Positions 46,526-56,062 of a stretch of DNA of 64,000 nucleotides are shown here, piece after piece. The notes under the pieces were generated by a model. The model saw only the letters and a program-made list of their open reading frames with translations, searched no databases and had not been told where the DNA came from. The stretch is from Rhizobium lentis (GTDB lineage: Bacteria > Pseudomonadota > Alphaproteobacteria > Rhizobiales > Rhizobiaceae), in the NCBI RefSeq assembly GCF_014200175.1, contig NZ_JACHBD010000002.1:186001-250000 (forward strand), given 5' to 3'. Made by a program: the position numbers and the translations under genes. Numbering within the stretch: the first letter of the stretch is position 1; each line of letters starts with the position of its first letter.

Positions 46526-47452
46526 ATGATTTTGTGCTGCGGCGAAGCCTTGATCGACATGCTGCCGAGGGACACGACCCTTGGCGAAAAGGGCTTTGCC
46601 CCCTATGCCGGCGGCGCGATTTTCAACACCGCAATCGCGCTCGGCCGCCTCGGCATCCCGACCGCCTTCTTCACCGGCATTGCCGACGACATGATGGGCG
46701 AAATCCTGCTTGCGACGCTGAAGGCCGCCAATGTCGATTACAGCCCCTGCGCCATCACCCCGCGCCCCTCGACCATCGCCTTCGTCAAGCTCGTCAACGG
46801 CCAGGCGACCTATGCCTTCTACGACGAGGGTACGGCCGGCCGGATGATCACCGAGGCCGACCTGCCCGTCCTCGGCGATGATTGCGAAGCGCTGCATTTC
46901 GGTGCGATCAGCCTGATCCCGAGCCCCTGCGGTGAAACCTACGAGGCGCTGCTCGACCGTGAAGCCGAAAAGCGCGTCATCTCGCTCGATCCCAACATCC
47001 GCCCCGGCTTCATCAAGGACAAGCCGGCGCATATGGCCCGCATCAAGCGCATGGCGGCCAAATCCGACATCGTCAAATTCTCCGACGAGGACCTCGACTG
47101 GTTCGGTCTTTCGGGCGACCACGATACACTCGCCGCCCACTGGCTCGCCCAAGGCGCCAAGCTCGTCGTCATCACGAAGGGCGCCGAAGGCGCTTCCGGC
47201 TATACCAGGGACCGAAAGGTGACGGTGCCGAGCGAGCGCGTTGCCGTCGTCGACACGGTCGGCGCCGGCGATACCTTCGACGCCGGCGTGCTCGCGTCGC
47301 TGAAGAGGGATGGCCTGCTGACCAAGGCACAGGTCGCTTCGCTCGACGAACAGGCGGTGCGCAACGCCCTGACGCTCGGCGCCAAAGCCGCCGCCGTCAC
47401 GGTCTCCCGCGCCGGCGCCAACCCGCCCTGGGCGCATGAGATCGGGCTTTAA
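46526..47452 (+). CDS. frk: Fructokinase (PfkB family)
   Basis: Ribokinase-family sugar kinase of 308 residues. N-terminal signature CCGEALIDMLP and GGAIFNTAIALGRLG, and PfkB signature 2 DTVGAGDTFDAGV with the catalytic Asp. Its length and the sequence EALIDMLP point to the rhizobial fructokinase Frk, which phosphorylates fructose to fructose 6-phosphate. This links the frcBCAK importer 4 kb upstream with pgi 2 kb downstream. GGGAGG precedes the ATG. Confidence 0.88.
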   Translation: MILCCGEALIDMLPRDTTLGEKGFAPYAGGAIFNTAIALGRLGIPTAFFTGIADDMMGEILLATLKAANVDYSPCAITPRPSTIAFVKLVNGQATYAFYDEGTAGRMITEADLPVLGDDCEALHFGAISLIPSPCGETYEALLDREAEKRVISLDPNIRPGFIKDKPAHMARIKRMAAKSDIVKFSDEDLDWFGLSGDHDTLAAHWLAQGAKLVVITKGAEGASGYTRDRKVTVPSERVAVVDTVGAGDTFDAGVLASLKRDGLLTKAQVASLDEQAVRNALTLGAKAAAVTVSRAGANPPWAHEIGL

Positions 47453-47470
47453 GGCTTGAGCCGGCGTCGG

Positions 47471-47643
47471 CCCCTCATCCGGCTGCCGCCATTGACCGGA
47501 GTCGAGCCACGGGTCTCCACCCATCCTTCGGACCCCCGCAAACGGGGCGAAGGAGGATAGCCGCGACCTGTCTGTTCCTCGCCTACATCTCGTGCGGCAC
47601 GTCCCCTCACCTCGCAAGCGGGGAGAGGGTTAGGGTGAGGGGC
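47471..47643. repeat. Dispersed rhizobial intergenic repeat
   Basis: The element begins CCCCTCATCCGGCTGCCGCC and ends with an imperfect hairpin whose outer arms CCCCTCAC (47603-47610) and GTGAGGGG (47635-47642) are perfectly complementary. I recognise the start and the end (GGGTTAGGGTGAGGGGC) as parts of a widespread intergenic element of Rhizobium genomes. It lies between convergent frk and otsA. Confidence 0.65.
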
Positions 47644-47689
47644 AATTTGTGAGGTGACTTTCAAGCGGTGGCGGGAGTCGATCAGAAGA

Positions 47690-49096
47690 CTATCCCTGCG
47701 CCCCGCTCCGGTCGGAGCTCGGAACAGCCACCAGGTCCCGCAGGAAATCTTTGCACCACAGCGAGACGTCGTGCGAGAGCAGATGTTCCATCATCCTGCT
47801 CCAGCGGTCGCGGCGCTCCTCAAGTGACATTGCGAGCCCGCGGGCAATCGCATTGGCGGTGCCTTCGACATCGTAGGGATTGACCAACAGCGCCCCCTTC
47901 AGCTCCCGTGCGGCGCCGGCAAAGCGTGACAGCACCAAGACACCGGGGCGATCCGGATCCTGGGCGGCGACATATTCCTTGGCGACGAGATTCATGCCGT
48001 CGCGCAACGGGGTGACCAGCCCGATCGTCGCCAGCCGGAAAAGCCCGGCGAGCACGTTGCGGCTGATCGATCGGTTGACATAGCGGATCGGTACCCAGTC
48101 GACCGTTCCGACGGCGCCGTTGACGCGGCCGGCCTGTTCGGCGACCATCTTCTGCATATGCTCGTATTCGGGAACTTCCGATCGGGATTTCGGCGTGACC
48201 TGCAGAAAGGTCACCTTGTTCTGGTAGGCCGGATTGTTGCTGATGAAGCGCTCGAAGGCTTCCAGCCGCTGAATGATTCCCTTCGAATAATCGAGCCGAT
48301 CGACCCCGATGATCATCTCCCGTCCTTCGATGCTGCGTCGGGTCTTCTGGACCATCACGTTGTTTGCCGCCTTCTCGGCGAATTCGGCGAAGGCCGCGGT
48401 CTCGATGCCGATCGGATAGGCGCCGGCCTTGAAGATCCGTCCATGCGAATCGAACAACCCGTTGCCGAGGTCGTCGCCAATGCCCTCTCTTCTCAGATAA
48501 CCGGCGAAATTCTGGAGATCATAGTCCGTCTGGAAGCCGACGAGATCGTAATGCGAGAGCCCACGCATGATCTCTTCGTGGACCGGCATGGTGACGAGTA
48601 TGTCGGCCGGCGGCCAGGGAATGTGCAGGAAGAAGCCGATCCGGTTCTTCAATCCCATCTGGCGCAATTCGGCGGCCAGCGGAATGAGGTGGTAATCATG
48701 AACCCAAATAATGTCGTCCGGCTCGATCAACGGCGCCAGCCGGTGCGCGAAGAAGCGGTTGACGCGGAAATAACCGGCCATTTCCTTCCGGCCATATTCG
48801 GCAAGATCCAGGCGGTAGTGGCAGATCGGCCAGAGAACGCGGTTTGCAAAGCCGCGATAATATTCCTCGACGTCGGTGTCGGTGAGGTCGGTCAGGGCAA
48901 AGGTGATGTTGCCCTTCTGCTGCAGCGACAGCGCGCCCGGTTCCCTGTCGCCGCTCGACTCTCCCGACCACCCCATCCAGATGCCGCCACGCTCCAGCAG
49001 GGCTGCCTGCAGCGCGACGGCCAGGCCGCCGGCAGCAGCGCCGCCATCCTTGCTCGGCACGGGAACACGATTGGAAACGACGATAAGACGGCTCAT
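47690..49096 (-). CDS. otsA: Trehalose-6-phosphate synthase
   Basis: GT20 glycosyltransferase of 468 residues that joins UDP-glucose and glucose 6-phosphate. Family features: N-terminal SRLIVVSNRVPVP with the GGLAVAL loop, WVHDYHLIPLA, IGFFLHIPWPP, IIGVDRLDYSKGI and the nucleotide-binding RDGMNLVAKEY. All catalytic positions look intact. No otsB (phosphatase) is adjacent. Upstream on the minus strand, GGAAC (plus 49258-49262) followed after 15 nt by TGTT is a loose match to the EcfG general-stress promoter; otsA is EcfG-controlled in other rhizobia, but the spacing here is short. Confidence 0.95.
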   Translation of the reverse strand: MSRLIVVSNRVPVPSKDGGAAAGGLAVALQAALLERGGIWMGWSGESSGDREPGALSLQQKGNITFALTDLTDTDVEEYYRGFANRVLWPICHYRLDLAEYGRKEMAGYFRVNRFFAHRLAPLIEPDDIIWVHDYHLIPLAAELRQMGLKNRIGFFLHIPWPPADILVTMPVHEEIMRGLSHYDLVGFQTDYDLQNFAGYLRREGIGDDLGNGLFDSHGRIFKAGAYPIGIETAAFAEFAEKAANNVMVQKTRRSIEGREMIIGVDRLDYSKGIIQRLEAFERFISNNPAYQNKVTFLQVTPKSRSEVPEYEHMQKMVAEQAGRVNGAVGTVDWVPIRYVNRSISRNVLAGLFRLATIGLVTPLRDGMNLVAKEYVAAQDPDRPGVLVLSRFAGAARELKGALLVNPYDVEGTANAIARGLAMSLEERRDRWSRMMEHLLSHDVSLWCKDFLRDLVAVPSSDRSGAQG

Positions 49097-49583
49097 AAGC
49101 TTCCTTCAGTTGAGATAGAACATGAAAACGCGATGTGACGAGCGTCCTGGAGAACCGCCTGAATGTGACGGGGGCGATGCAGGGCAGGCCCAGACATCGA
49201 ACGAGCCATCCAGACGAGGGGCCGCCGTACAGGGCGGGAACAATGGAACGGAGCGTCGTTCCGGGCTTGATAGGCCATGTCGTCGGAAATACCCATTGCA
49301 CAGAATTTGCTTGAATCTAGGGCGATTCCGCCGGAATGGAAGAATTCTTTCTACAATTTTGCATTAGAAGAACGTTTCATCCGGTTCCGCACGACGAGCC
49401 CGTGGCGCGGCAGGGACGCACCCGGCAAGTTGAAGTTCGTTTCGGCAATGATGATGTTTGGCGCCGAGGGGCGTCGGCCGGTTAATGGGCGCGCCGGTCG
49501 CAGCCTGCCGGAGCGCCCTCTATCGACACAGGCAGGCCGCCGGAAGATCGGGCAGGGACAGTCGCCCTGCCTCAAGAGCTAAG
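49097..49583. other. Intergenic region between otsA and pgi
   Basis: About 490 bp. The loose EcfG-like promoter of otsA lies at 49243-49262 on the minus strand. Around 49330-49380 the DNA is AT-rich, with the palindrome AAGAATTCTT. A 101-codon frame at 49277-49582 was considered and not accepted as a gene. Nothing else is recognised. Confidence 0.5.
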
Positions 49584-49602
49584 GGGCGGCGGCGCGCCGC
49601 CC
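49584..49602 (-). terminator. Possible terminator of pgi
   Basis: GGGCGGC / GCCGCCC (49584-49590, 49596-49602) with a 5-nt loop, 8 bp beyond the pgi stop codon. The T tract on the minus strand is poor, so termination efficiency is doubtful. Confidence 0.45.
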
Positions 49603-49609
49603 TCGATCG

Positions 49610-51235
49610 CTATTTTGCGAGTTTCGCCAGCGCTGCGACCAGGCCTTGCGTCGAGGAATCATGGCCTGCCGCGCTCTCCTTGCCCTCGACAACAGGCAGC
49701 AGGCCAGTCGCCAGTTCCTTGCCGAGCTCGACGCCCCACTGGTCGAAGGAGTTGATGCGGAAGAGCACGCCCTCGACGAAGACGCGATGTTCGTAAAGCG
49801 CTATCAGCCGGCCGAGCGCGTAAGGGGTCAGCTTGTCGTAGACGAAGGTGATCGACGGCCGGTTGCCCTGGAAGACGCGGTGCGGAGCGATGAAATCGGC
49901 CTTCTTGTCGTCCATGCCCTTGTCGGTCAGCTGCTTCTTGGCTTCAGCGAAGGTGCGGCCCTTCATCAACGCTTCCGACTGGGCGAGAACGTTGGAGATC
50001 AGCAGCTGGTGCTGGTGGCGGAGCTCCGGCTCGAAGGCATTGGCGGCGATCATGAACTCGGCCGGGATGATGCTCGTGCCTTGATGGATGAGCTGATAGA
50101 AGGCGTGCTGGCCGTTGGTGCCGGGTTCGCCCCAGACGACCGGGCCGGAATTGCCCTCGACCGGCGTGCCGTCGACGGTGACGCCCTTGCCGTTCGATTC
50201 CATGTCGAGCTGCTGCAGATAGGCCGGGAAGCGCGACAGGCGCTGGTCGTAGGGCAGGATGGCGCGGGTGGGATAACCCAGCACATTGCGGTGGTAGAAG
50301 CCGATCAGGCCGAGCAGCATCGGCAGATTTTCGGCAGTCGGCGCCTGACGGAAATGATTGTCGATCGCATGGGCGCCGTCGAGGAACTTGCCGAAATTCT
50401 CAGGGCCGATCGCGATCATCAGCGGCAGGCCGATGGCCGACCAGATCGAGTAGCGGCCGCCGACCCAGTCCCAGAAGCCGAAGACGCGGGCGCTGTCGAT
50501 GCCGAAGGCGGCAACCTTGTCGAGCGCCGTCGAGACGGCGGCGAAGTGATGCTGGACGGCGGCTTCGCCGAGCGACTTGGCGATGAAATTGCGCGCCGTC
50601 TGCGCATTGGTCATCGTCTCAACGGTGGTGAAGGTCTTCGAGGCGACGATGAACAGCGTCGTTTCCGGCTGAACCAGCTTCAGGATATCGGCAATATGGG
50701 CGCCGTCGATATTGGAGACGAAATGGGAGCGCGGGCCGTCATGGAAGGGGGCAAGCGCCAGCGTCGCCATGACGGGGCCGAGATCGGAACCGCCGATGCC
50801 GATATTGACGACGTCGGTGATCGCCTTGCCGGTCGCGCCCTTCAGTGAGCCGGAGCGGATCTCGTCGGCGAACTTGCCCATGGCGGCGAGCACCGCGTTG
50901 ACATCGGGCATGACGTCCTTGCCGTCGACCAGGACCGGCGTGTTCGAACGGTTGCGCAAGGCCGTGTGCAGGACGGCGCGCTCCTCGGTGAAGTTGATCG
51001 CCTTGCCGGAGAACATCTCATCGCGCTTCTTCTCGACGCCGCCTTCTTCGGCGAGCTTGACCAGCAGCTTCAGGATCTCGTCATTCACCGCCGTCTTTGA
51101 AAAGTCCATCAGCAGATCGTCGAGTGCGACGGAGAAGCGGGAAAAGCGCTGCGCGTCGGCGGCGAAGGCCGCCCGGAGATCGGTCGCCTTGGTGGTGGCG
51201 GCCGTGCTTTTCAGCTGTTCGACGATGGCGTTCAT
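49610..51235 (-). CDS. pgi: Glucose-6-phosphate isomerase
   Basis: Interconverts glucose 6-phosphate and fructose 6-phosphate; 541 residues from the ATG at 51235 (AGGAG 6 bp upstream). The frame extends further upstream without conservation. Family motifs: [26 protein letters not shown], the catalytic region [14 protein letters not shown], and the C-terminal signature [14 protein letters not shown]. It connects the frk product and the glucose 6-phosphate used by otsA next door. Confidence 0.96.
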   Translation of the reverse strand: MNAIVEQLKSTAATTKATDLRAAFAADAQRFSRFSVALDDLLMDFSKTAVNDEILKLLVKLAEEGGVEKKRDEMFSGKAINFTEERAVLHTALRNRSNTPVLVDGKDVMPDVNAVLAAMGKFADEIRSGSLKGATGKAITDVVNIGIGGSDLGPVMATLALAPFHDGPRSHFVSNIDGAHIADILKLVQPETTLFIVASKTFTTVETMTNAQTARNFIAKSLGEAAVQHHFAAVSTALDKVAAFGIDSARVFGFWDWVGGRYSIWSAIGLPLMIAIGPENFGKFLDGAHAIDNHFRQAPTAENLPMLLGLIGFYHRNVLGYPTRAILPYDQRLSRFPAYLQQLDMESNGKGVTVDGTPVEGNSGPVVWGEPGTNGQHAFYQLIHQGTSIIPAEFMIAANAFEPELRHQHQLLISNVLAQSEALMKGRTFAEAKKQLTDKGMDDKKADFIAPHRVFQGNRPSITFVYDKLTPYALGRLIALYEHRVFVEGVLFRINSFDQWGVELGKELATGLLPVVEGKESAAGHDSSTQGLVAALAKLAK

Positions 51236-51319
51236 GGGAGGCTCCTTTGGAGGCGGAAAGGTTGCGGAAACTATTCGCTTTATCGCCCGCAAATCAAGTT
51301 CAGCCATCGCTCCGGATAC

Positions 51320-51348
51320 AAAAAAGCCACCCGCGACAAGCGGATGGC
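51320..51348 (-). terminator. Rho-independent terminator of the acyl-CoA ligase gene
   Basis: On the minus strand GCCATCCGC pairs with GCGGGTGGC (one G-T pair) around loop TTGTC, followed by TTTTTT (plus 51320-51325). Confidence 0.8.
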
Positions 51349-51373
51349 CTTAAATTTCATGAGCTTGTCAAAT

Positions 51374-53074
51374 TCAGCTGCGCAGGTCCTTGCGCAGGAT
51401 CTTGCCGACCGGCGACTTCGGCAGCTCGGTGCGGAATTCAATGAAGCGCGGGCGCTTGTAGTTGGTGAGATTGGCGGTGCAATGGGCCTTCACCTCCGCC
51501 TCCGTCAGGTTCGGATCCTTCCTGACGACGAAGAGTTTGACCGCTTCGCCCGAATGCCCGTCAGGCACGCCGACCGCCGCGGCTTCGAGAATGCCGGCAT
51601 GCATGGCGGCGACCTCCTCGATCTCGTTCGGATAGACGTTGAAGCCCGAAACCAGGATCATGTCCTTCTTGCGGTCGACGATCTTGGTATAGCCGCGTTC
51701 GTCCATGAACCCCATGTCGCCGGAGCGGAAATAGCCATCGGCCGTCATCACCCGCGCCGTTTCCTCCGGTTTCTGCCAATAACCGGCCATCACCTGCGGC
51801 CCGCGGATGCAGATCTCGCCGATTTCGCCGAGCGGCAGCGAATTGCCCTCCTCGTCGCGGATATCGAGGTCGGTGGAGGGCATCGGCAGACCGATCGAGC
51901 CAGTGAACTTGGCCGAATCGAAGCGGTTTGCCGTGGCGACAGGCGACGTCTCGGAAAGCCCGTAGCCCTCCGTTACCGGCGTGCCGGTCATCTTCAACCA
52001 GCGTTCGGCGACTGGGCGCTGCACGGCCATGCCGCCGCCAAGCGACATGATCAGCGGGGAGAAGTCGAGCTTTGCGAAATCGGCATTGTTCATCAGCGCG
52101 TTGAACAGCGTGTTGAGGCCGGGAAAGATATGCACATCAGACTTTCCGAATTCCTTGACGAGCCCGGGAATGTCGCGCGGATTGGCGATCAGGATATTGT
52201 GGGCGCCGAGCGATATGCCCATCAGCGAATTCACCGTCAGCGCGAAGATGTGGTAGAGCGGCAGCGCGCAGAGGAAATTCAGCACTTCGGGCTGTTTCTT
52301 GCGCTCGAAGGCCGATCGCAGCCAGAGCGATAGCTGCAGCTTGTTGGCGAGCAGGTTCTGATGGGTCAGCACCGCGCCCTTGGCAACGCCTGTTGTGCCG
52401 CCGGTATATTGCAGGAAGGCGACGTCGCCGCCGGTAAGCGCCACCGGCTGAAGGCTCTTTTTCGCGCCTTCGCGCAGCACCTGGCTGAAGCTCTTGTGCT
52501 GCGGGATCGACCAGGAGGGAACGAGCTTCTTCACCTTGCGCACGACGAAATTGACGATCAGCCCTTTTGGGCCAAGCATCTCCCCAAGCGAGGTGACGAC
52601 GACGTGGCGCAGATCGGTCTTGTTCAGGACCTGCTCGACCGTGCGGGCGAAATTCTCCAGGACGAAGATCGCCTTGGCCCCGGAATCGCGCAGCTGGTGT
52701 TCGAGTTCGCGCGGCGTATAGAGCGGGTTGACGTTGACGACGACGAAGCCGGCTTTGAGGATGGCGTAGGTCGCGACCGGGTTCTGCAAGACGTTCGGCA
52801 TCATCACGGCGACGCGGTCGCCCTTGTCGAGGCCGATGCTCTGCAGCCAGGCGGCGACCTTGCGCGTCTGGTCGTCCAGCTCGCGGTAGCTCATCGCCTT
52901 GCCCATGCTGGAAAAAACCGTGCGATCGGCGTAACGGGCGCAGGATTTTTCCAAGAGTTCGGCAAGCGAGGCATGTTCCAGCGGCGGGAGTTCGGCCGGA
53001 ACCATATCGGGATAGGTGGCAAGCCAGGGCTTGTCGGCTTTTGCTCCGTTCGGATGGACGGAAATGCTGGTCAT
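51374..53074 (-). CDS. fadD: Long-chain-fatty-acid--CoA ligase
   Basis: ANL-family adenylating enzyme of 566 residues that activates fatty acids to acyl-CoA at the inner membrane. The AMP/ATP loop is LQYTGGTTGVAKGA (about residues 224-237). EGYGLSETSP is the A5 motif, GYFRSGDMGFMDERGY holds the A7 Asp, the hinge is VDRKKDMILVSGFNVYP, and the catalytic Lys lies in SPVGKILRKDLR. Length and motifs fit FadD. The perfect palindrome TTGACGTAAACGTCAA at 53221 upstream suggests control by a fatty-acid or acyl-CoA regulator. Confidence 0.93.
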   Translation of the reverse strand: MTSISVHPNGAKADKPWLATYPDMVPAELPPLEHASLAELLEKSCARYADRTVFSSMGKAMSYRELDDQTRKVAAWLQSIGLDKGDRVAVMMPNVLQNPVATYAILKAGFVVVNVNPLYTPRELEHQLRDSGAKAIFVLENFARTVEQVLNKTDLRHVVVTSLGEMLGPKGLIVNFVVRKVKKLVPSWSIPQHKSFSQVLREGAKKSLQPVALTGGDVAFLQYTGGTTGVAKGAVLTHQNLLANKLQLSLWLRSAFERKKQPEVLNFLCALPLYHIFALTVNSLMGISLGAHNILIANPRDIPGLVKEFGKSDVHIFPGLNTLFNALMNNADFAKLDFSPLIMSLGGGMAVQRPVAERWLKMTGTPVTEGYGLSETSPVATANRFDSAKFTGSIGLPMPSTDLDIRDEEGNSLPLGEIGEICIRGPQVMAGYWQKPEETARVMTADGYFRSGDMGFMDERGYTKIVDRKKDMILVSGFNVYPNEIEEVAAMHAGILEAAAVGVPDGHSGEAVKLFVVRKDPNLTEAEVKAHCTANLTNYKRPRFIEFRTELPKSPVGKILRKDLRS

Positions 53075-53220
53075 CGTGTCTCTCTCTCCCTTGCGGCCGC
53101 CGCGCCGGTGCCGAGCCGCTGTCGGCTGGCCCGCAATTGACCGGAAGCATCCTCCATCTTCCTGTCCGGCAGCTTATGCCATCGCCTGAACGGTTCAAGC
53201 TGAATGACGCTACACTAACT

Positions 53221-53236
53221 TTGACGTAAACGTCAA
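53221..53236. promoter_or_regulatory. Perfect palindrome TTGACGTAAACGTCAA, candidate operator for fadD
   Basis: Arms TTGACGT and ACGTCAA separated by AA, 147 bp upstream of the fadD start. The ACGT-N2-ACGT layout resembles sites of regulators of fatty-acid and branched-chain amino acid degradation in proteobacteria (for example MerR-type LiuR). Which regulator binds is inference. Confidence 0.55.
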
Positions 53237-53257
53237 CATTTGCGGATGGCTCGATCG

Positions 53258-53282
53258 GGAACTTTGAGTCGGTCGTGACGTT
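53258..53282 (+). promoter_or_regulatory. EcfG-type general stress promoter
   Basis: GGAAC (53258-53262), 16-nt spacer, CGTT (53279-53282). This matches the alphaproteobacterial EcfG/RpoE2 consensus GGAAC-N16-CGTT and ends 45 bp before the PRC-barrel gene. Confidence 0.72.
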
Positions 53283-53326
53283 GATTCTGCATACTCACCA
53301 TGAGGAAACACCAAAGGAGGTGCACA

Positions 53327-53719
53327 ATGTTGAACGAGGAAACCGACGCCACCCGCCGCGACCCGAATGTGAAGGATACGCCATCGCTGATCGCCAGCGA
53401 CCGCGTCGAAGGCACCCGCGTCTATGGCCCGGACGGCAGGCATATCGGCTCGATCGAACGCCTGATCATCGGCAAGCTCGATGGCCGCGTTGCCTATGCG
53501 GTGCTGAGCTTCGGCGGCTTCCTGGGTATCGGTGACGATCACTATCCGCTCCCTTGGGAAAAGCTGAACTACGACACCCAGCTGGACGGCTATCGCATCG
53601 ACCTGACCAAGGAGCAGATCGAAGGCGCCCCGAGCTATTCGGACGATGACGACACCTGGTACAACGATAATGGCCGCCGGGTCTATGACTACTATGGCGT
53701 GCCGCCTTACTGGATGTAA
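53327..53719 (+). CDS. PRC-barrel domain protein
   Basis: Soluble protein of 130 residues. The start at 53327 is fixed by AAAGGAGGT, one of the strongest ribosome binding sites in the window. The PRC-barrel core (about residues 20-95) includes GTRVYGPDGRHIGSIERLIIGK, AYAVLSFGGFLGIGDDHYPLPW and YRIDLTKEQIEGAPSY. The tail is acidic and Tyr-rich (DDDDTW, YDYYGVPPYWM). Such proteins are common, often stress-induced and of unknown function in Rhizobiales. The EcfG-type promoter fits. A strong terminator follows. Confidence 0.87.
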   Translation: MLNEETDATRRDPNVKDTPSLIASDRVEGTRVYGPDGRHIGSIERLIIGKLDGRVAYAVLSFGGFLGIGDDHYPLPWEKLNYDTQLDGYRIDLTKEQIEGAPSYSDDDDTWYNDNGRRVYDYYGVPPYWM

Positions 53720-53745
53720 TCCCGTCCGATAGGCCGAACTGGAAG

Positions 53746-53770
53746 GGCCCCGTGCGACGCGGGGCCTTTT
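53746..53770 (+). terminator. Rho-independent terminator of the PRC-barrel gene
   Basis: GGCCCCG / CGGGGCC (53746-53752, 53760-53766), 7-nt loop, then TTTT. Confidence 0.8.
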
Positions 53771-53931
53771 GGTGTGTGCTGGACGTATCTTATAGGGTGG
53801 CGAGGAACCGGAAGGTCGCGGCATCCCTCTTCTCCCCGAGAGGAGGAGAGGGAGAAGGCTGCGGCCGCCTCAATCACCAACCCGCGACAAGATCATTGGC
53901 CGATCGTAGCCGCAATCATGTTATTTCCTGG

Positions 53932-54327
53932 CTAGAGAAACCGCCCGTGGCGCTGCAGCACTTCGATCTTGTAGCCGTCGGGATCGCTGACGAAAAAGAA
54001 CAGGCCGAAGAGCCTGCCGTCGCGATTGAGCTCGACCAGCTCGCCCGGTTTCAGCCCGAGTTTCAGCATGCGTTCGCGTTCCACCGCAACCTCGTCAACC
54101 GAGACGGCGAGATGGCCATAGGCATTGCCAAGAGCGTAGGGGTCGGTCCGACCCTTGTTGACCGTCAGCTCCAGTTCGAAGCCGGTCTCGGCATTGCTCA
54201 GATAAATCAGCGTGAAGGTTTCGAAATCGACGCGATCGGCGACCGAAAGGCCAAAAGCCTTGCGATAGAAGTCGACCGAACGCGCCTCGTCGAGAACGCG
54301 GATCATGGAGTGGATCATCTTCGCCAA
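53932..54327 (-). CDS. gloA: Lactoylglutathione lyase (glyoxalase I, VOC family)
   Basis: Protein of 131 residues. It detoxifies methylglyoxal by isomerising its hemithioacetal with glutathione. Metal ligands expected for glyoxalase I are visible: His6 (MIHSMIRV), Glu53 (ELELTVN), His72 (YGHLAVSV) and Glu122 (YKIEVLQ). The core FYRKAFGLSVADRVDF is typical. It lies close to the osmoprotectant operon on the same strand but is probably separate. Confidence 0.87.
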   Translation of the reverse strand: MAKMIHSMIRVLDEARSVDFYRKAFGLSVADRVDFETFTLIYLSNAETGFELELTVNKGRTDPYALGNAYGHLAVSVDEVAVERERMLKLGLKPGELVELNRDGRLFGLFFFVSDPDGYKIEVLQRHGRFL

Positions 54328-54371
54328 TTCTGCCTCCCATTCTTTCGGTCACGCCTGTGGTAGCGGTCCCC

Positions 54372-55121
54372 TTACGCCGCGCGCAAGCCGATTCTTCGCG
54401 TGATCGCCGCTTCGACGAGACCCATGGCGTCATAAATCAGCACCGCCATCAGGCCGACGATCAGCCCGCCCTGCAGGATGAAGGCGGTATTGTCCGAGAT
54501 CAGCCCGGCGATGATCACCTCGCCGAGACCCTTTGCCGCCACCGTCGAGCCGATCGTCGCTGTGCCGATATTGATCACGGTCGCGACCTTCAGCCCCTCG
54601 AGAATCAGCGGCAGGGCAAGCGGCAACTCGACGCGCAACAGCCGCTGCGTGGCGCTCATGCCCATACCGTCGGCGGCATCGAGCACCTGCGGCGACACCT
54701 GCTTGAGACCGGCGACGGTGTTTTCGAAGATCGGCAAGAGGCCATAAAGAAACAGCGCGATCAGCGTTGGCATGGCGCCGAAGCCGGTGGCGGGAACGGC
54801 CAGCGCCAGCACAGCGACCGGCGGAAAGGTCTGCCCGGCATTGGCGATGGCGCGCGACAGCGGCAGAAAATCGGCCCCGCTGTCGCGGGTGACGAAGATG
54901 CCGCCGAGAACGGCGAGCACGGCGCTGCAGGCGATCGATCCGATAACCAGCTGCAGATGCCCGAGCGCAAGCGAGACAAGGCTGTTCTGCGTATAGACGG
55001 CGGGCGCATTGTTGCTGGTCAGCGGCGTCAGCAGAAAGGAAAGCCACTCCGTCCTGAACAGCAAGATCAGCAGGAGGGCGAGCGCCGCCAGGCGGAAGAG
55101 ATTGGCGACGACGAGTTTCAT
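54372..55121 (-). CDS. yehW: Osmoprotectant ABC importer, permease 2 (YehW type)
   Basis: Membrane subunit of 249 residues with about six helices and the EAA-type loop DAADGMGMSATQRLLRVELP (about residues 146-165). It is the last gene of a four-gene minus-strand operon with the order binding protein, long permease, ATPase, short permease. This is the order of E. coli yehZYXW (OsmF system), which imports glycine betaine-like compounds with low affinity. It overlaps the ATPase gene by 4 bp. The exact substrate is inferred. Confidence 0.83.
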   Translation of the reverse strand: MKLVVANLFRLAALALLLILLFRTEWLSFLLTPLTSNNAPAVYTQNSLVSLALGHLQLVIGSIACSAVLAVLGGIFVTRDSGADFLPLSRAIANAGQTFPPVAVLALAVPATGFGAMPTLIALFLYGLLPIFENTVAGLKQVSPQVLDAADGMGMSATQRLLRVELPLALPLILEGLKVATVINIGTATIGSTVAAKGLGEVIIAGLISDNTAFILQGGLIVGLMAVLIYDAMGLVEAAITRRIGLRAA

Positions 55122-56062
55122 GCCTTGCGGCCCAGTTGGAGCAGCCGGCTCATCGAGATCGATCCGACAGCGGCCTTGTCGCCATCCTGCACCGCCGCTT
55201 CATCGACCCCCTGCCAGATCATTTCGGCGAGCGCGTCGCGGAGGCTCAACGACTGCGGCAGGGCATAGGCAAGCCCGCCTTTGGTCGGCTCCATGCTCTC
55301 CTTCAGCGGCAGCAGCGACATCAGCTTTAGTGCCCGGTCGGAGGTGCCGGTCAGTTGCTGGACGAAGGGATCGGCCGGATCGGTGAGGATCTTTTCGGGC
55401 GTCGAGCATTGCAGCAAGCGGCCCTGGCTCATCACCGCGATCTGATTGCCGAGATGGAAGGCCTCGTCCATGTCGTGGGTGACGAGGATGATGGTGGTGC
55501 CGAACTGCTTCTGGATCGCCAGGAGGTCGTCCTGCGCCTTGCCGCGGATGACCGGATCGAGGGCGCCGAAGGGTTCGTCCATCAACAGCAGCTCCGGTTC
55601 GGCCGCCAGCGCCCGGGCGACCCCGACGCGCTGCTGCTGGCCGCCGGACAGCTGGTGCGGATATTTGTCGGCGAAAGTCGCCGGATCGAGGTTGAACAGC
55701 CCAAGCAGTTCCTCGACGCGCGCTGCGATTCGCGTCGAATCCCATTCGAGCAGCTGCGGCACGGTGGCGATATTCTGCGCCACGGTGCGGTGCGGAAACA
55801 GGCCGTGCCCCTGGATGGCATAGCCGATCCGGCGGCGAAGTTCGGTCACCTCGACGTCCATGACATTCTGGCCGCCGACGAAGATCTCGCCTTCGGTGAT
55901 AGGCACCAGCCGGTTGATCATCCGCATCAGCGTCGATTTGCCGGAGCCGGAGGTGCCGACGACGACGGTGATCGAACCCTTCTCGACCTCTATCGAGACA
56001 TTGTCGACGACGGTGGCGGCGCCATAGCGCTTGGTGACGTTGCGGACCTCGATCATGCTCAT
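55118..56062 (-). CDS. yehX: Osmoprotectant ABC importer, ATPase (YehX/OpuCA type)
   Basis: Protein of 314 residues. Walker A is GTSGSGKST, Q-loop AIQGHGLFPH, signature LSGGQQQRVGVARA, Walker B LLLMDEPFGALDP and H-loop LVTHDMDEAF. The DPVIRGKAQDDLL segment after Walker B is shared with betaine/quaternary-amine ATPases. The C-terminal extension (about 230-314) lacks a recognisable CBS pair. The start at 56062 overlaps the upstream permease by 4 bp. Confidence 0.88.
   Translation of the reverse strand: MSMIEVRNVTKRYGAATVVDNVSIEVEKGSITVVVGTSGSGKSTLMRMINRLVPITEGEIFVGGQNVMDVEVTELRRRIGYAIQGHGLFPHRTVAQNIATVPQLLEWDSTRIAARVEELLGLFNLDPATFADKYPHQLSGGQQQRVGVARALAAEPELLLMDEPFGALDPVIRGKAQDDLLAIQKQFGTTIILVTHDMDEAFHLGNQIAVMSQGRLLQCSTPEKILTDPADPFVQQLTGTSDRALKLMSLLPLKESMEPTKGGLAYALPQSLSLRDALAEMIWQGVDEAAVQDGDKAAVGSISMSRLLQLGRKA

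Noticed and set aside
45698..47617. A 639-codon open frame on the minus strand across pyrE and frk
   Set aside because: Same explanation; both plus-strand genes are complete and their motifs intact.
49277..49582. A 101-codon frame in the otsA-pgi spacer
   Set aside because: No ribosome binding site, no recognisable domain, a low-complexity Arg-rich C-terminus and overlap with the pgi terminator. It is left as intergenic.
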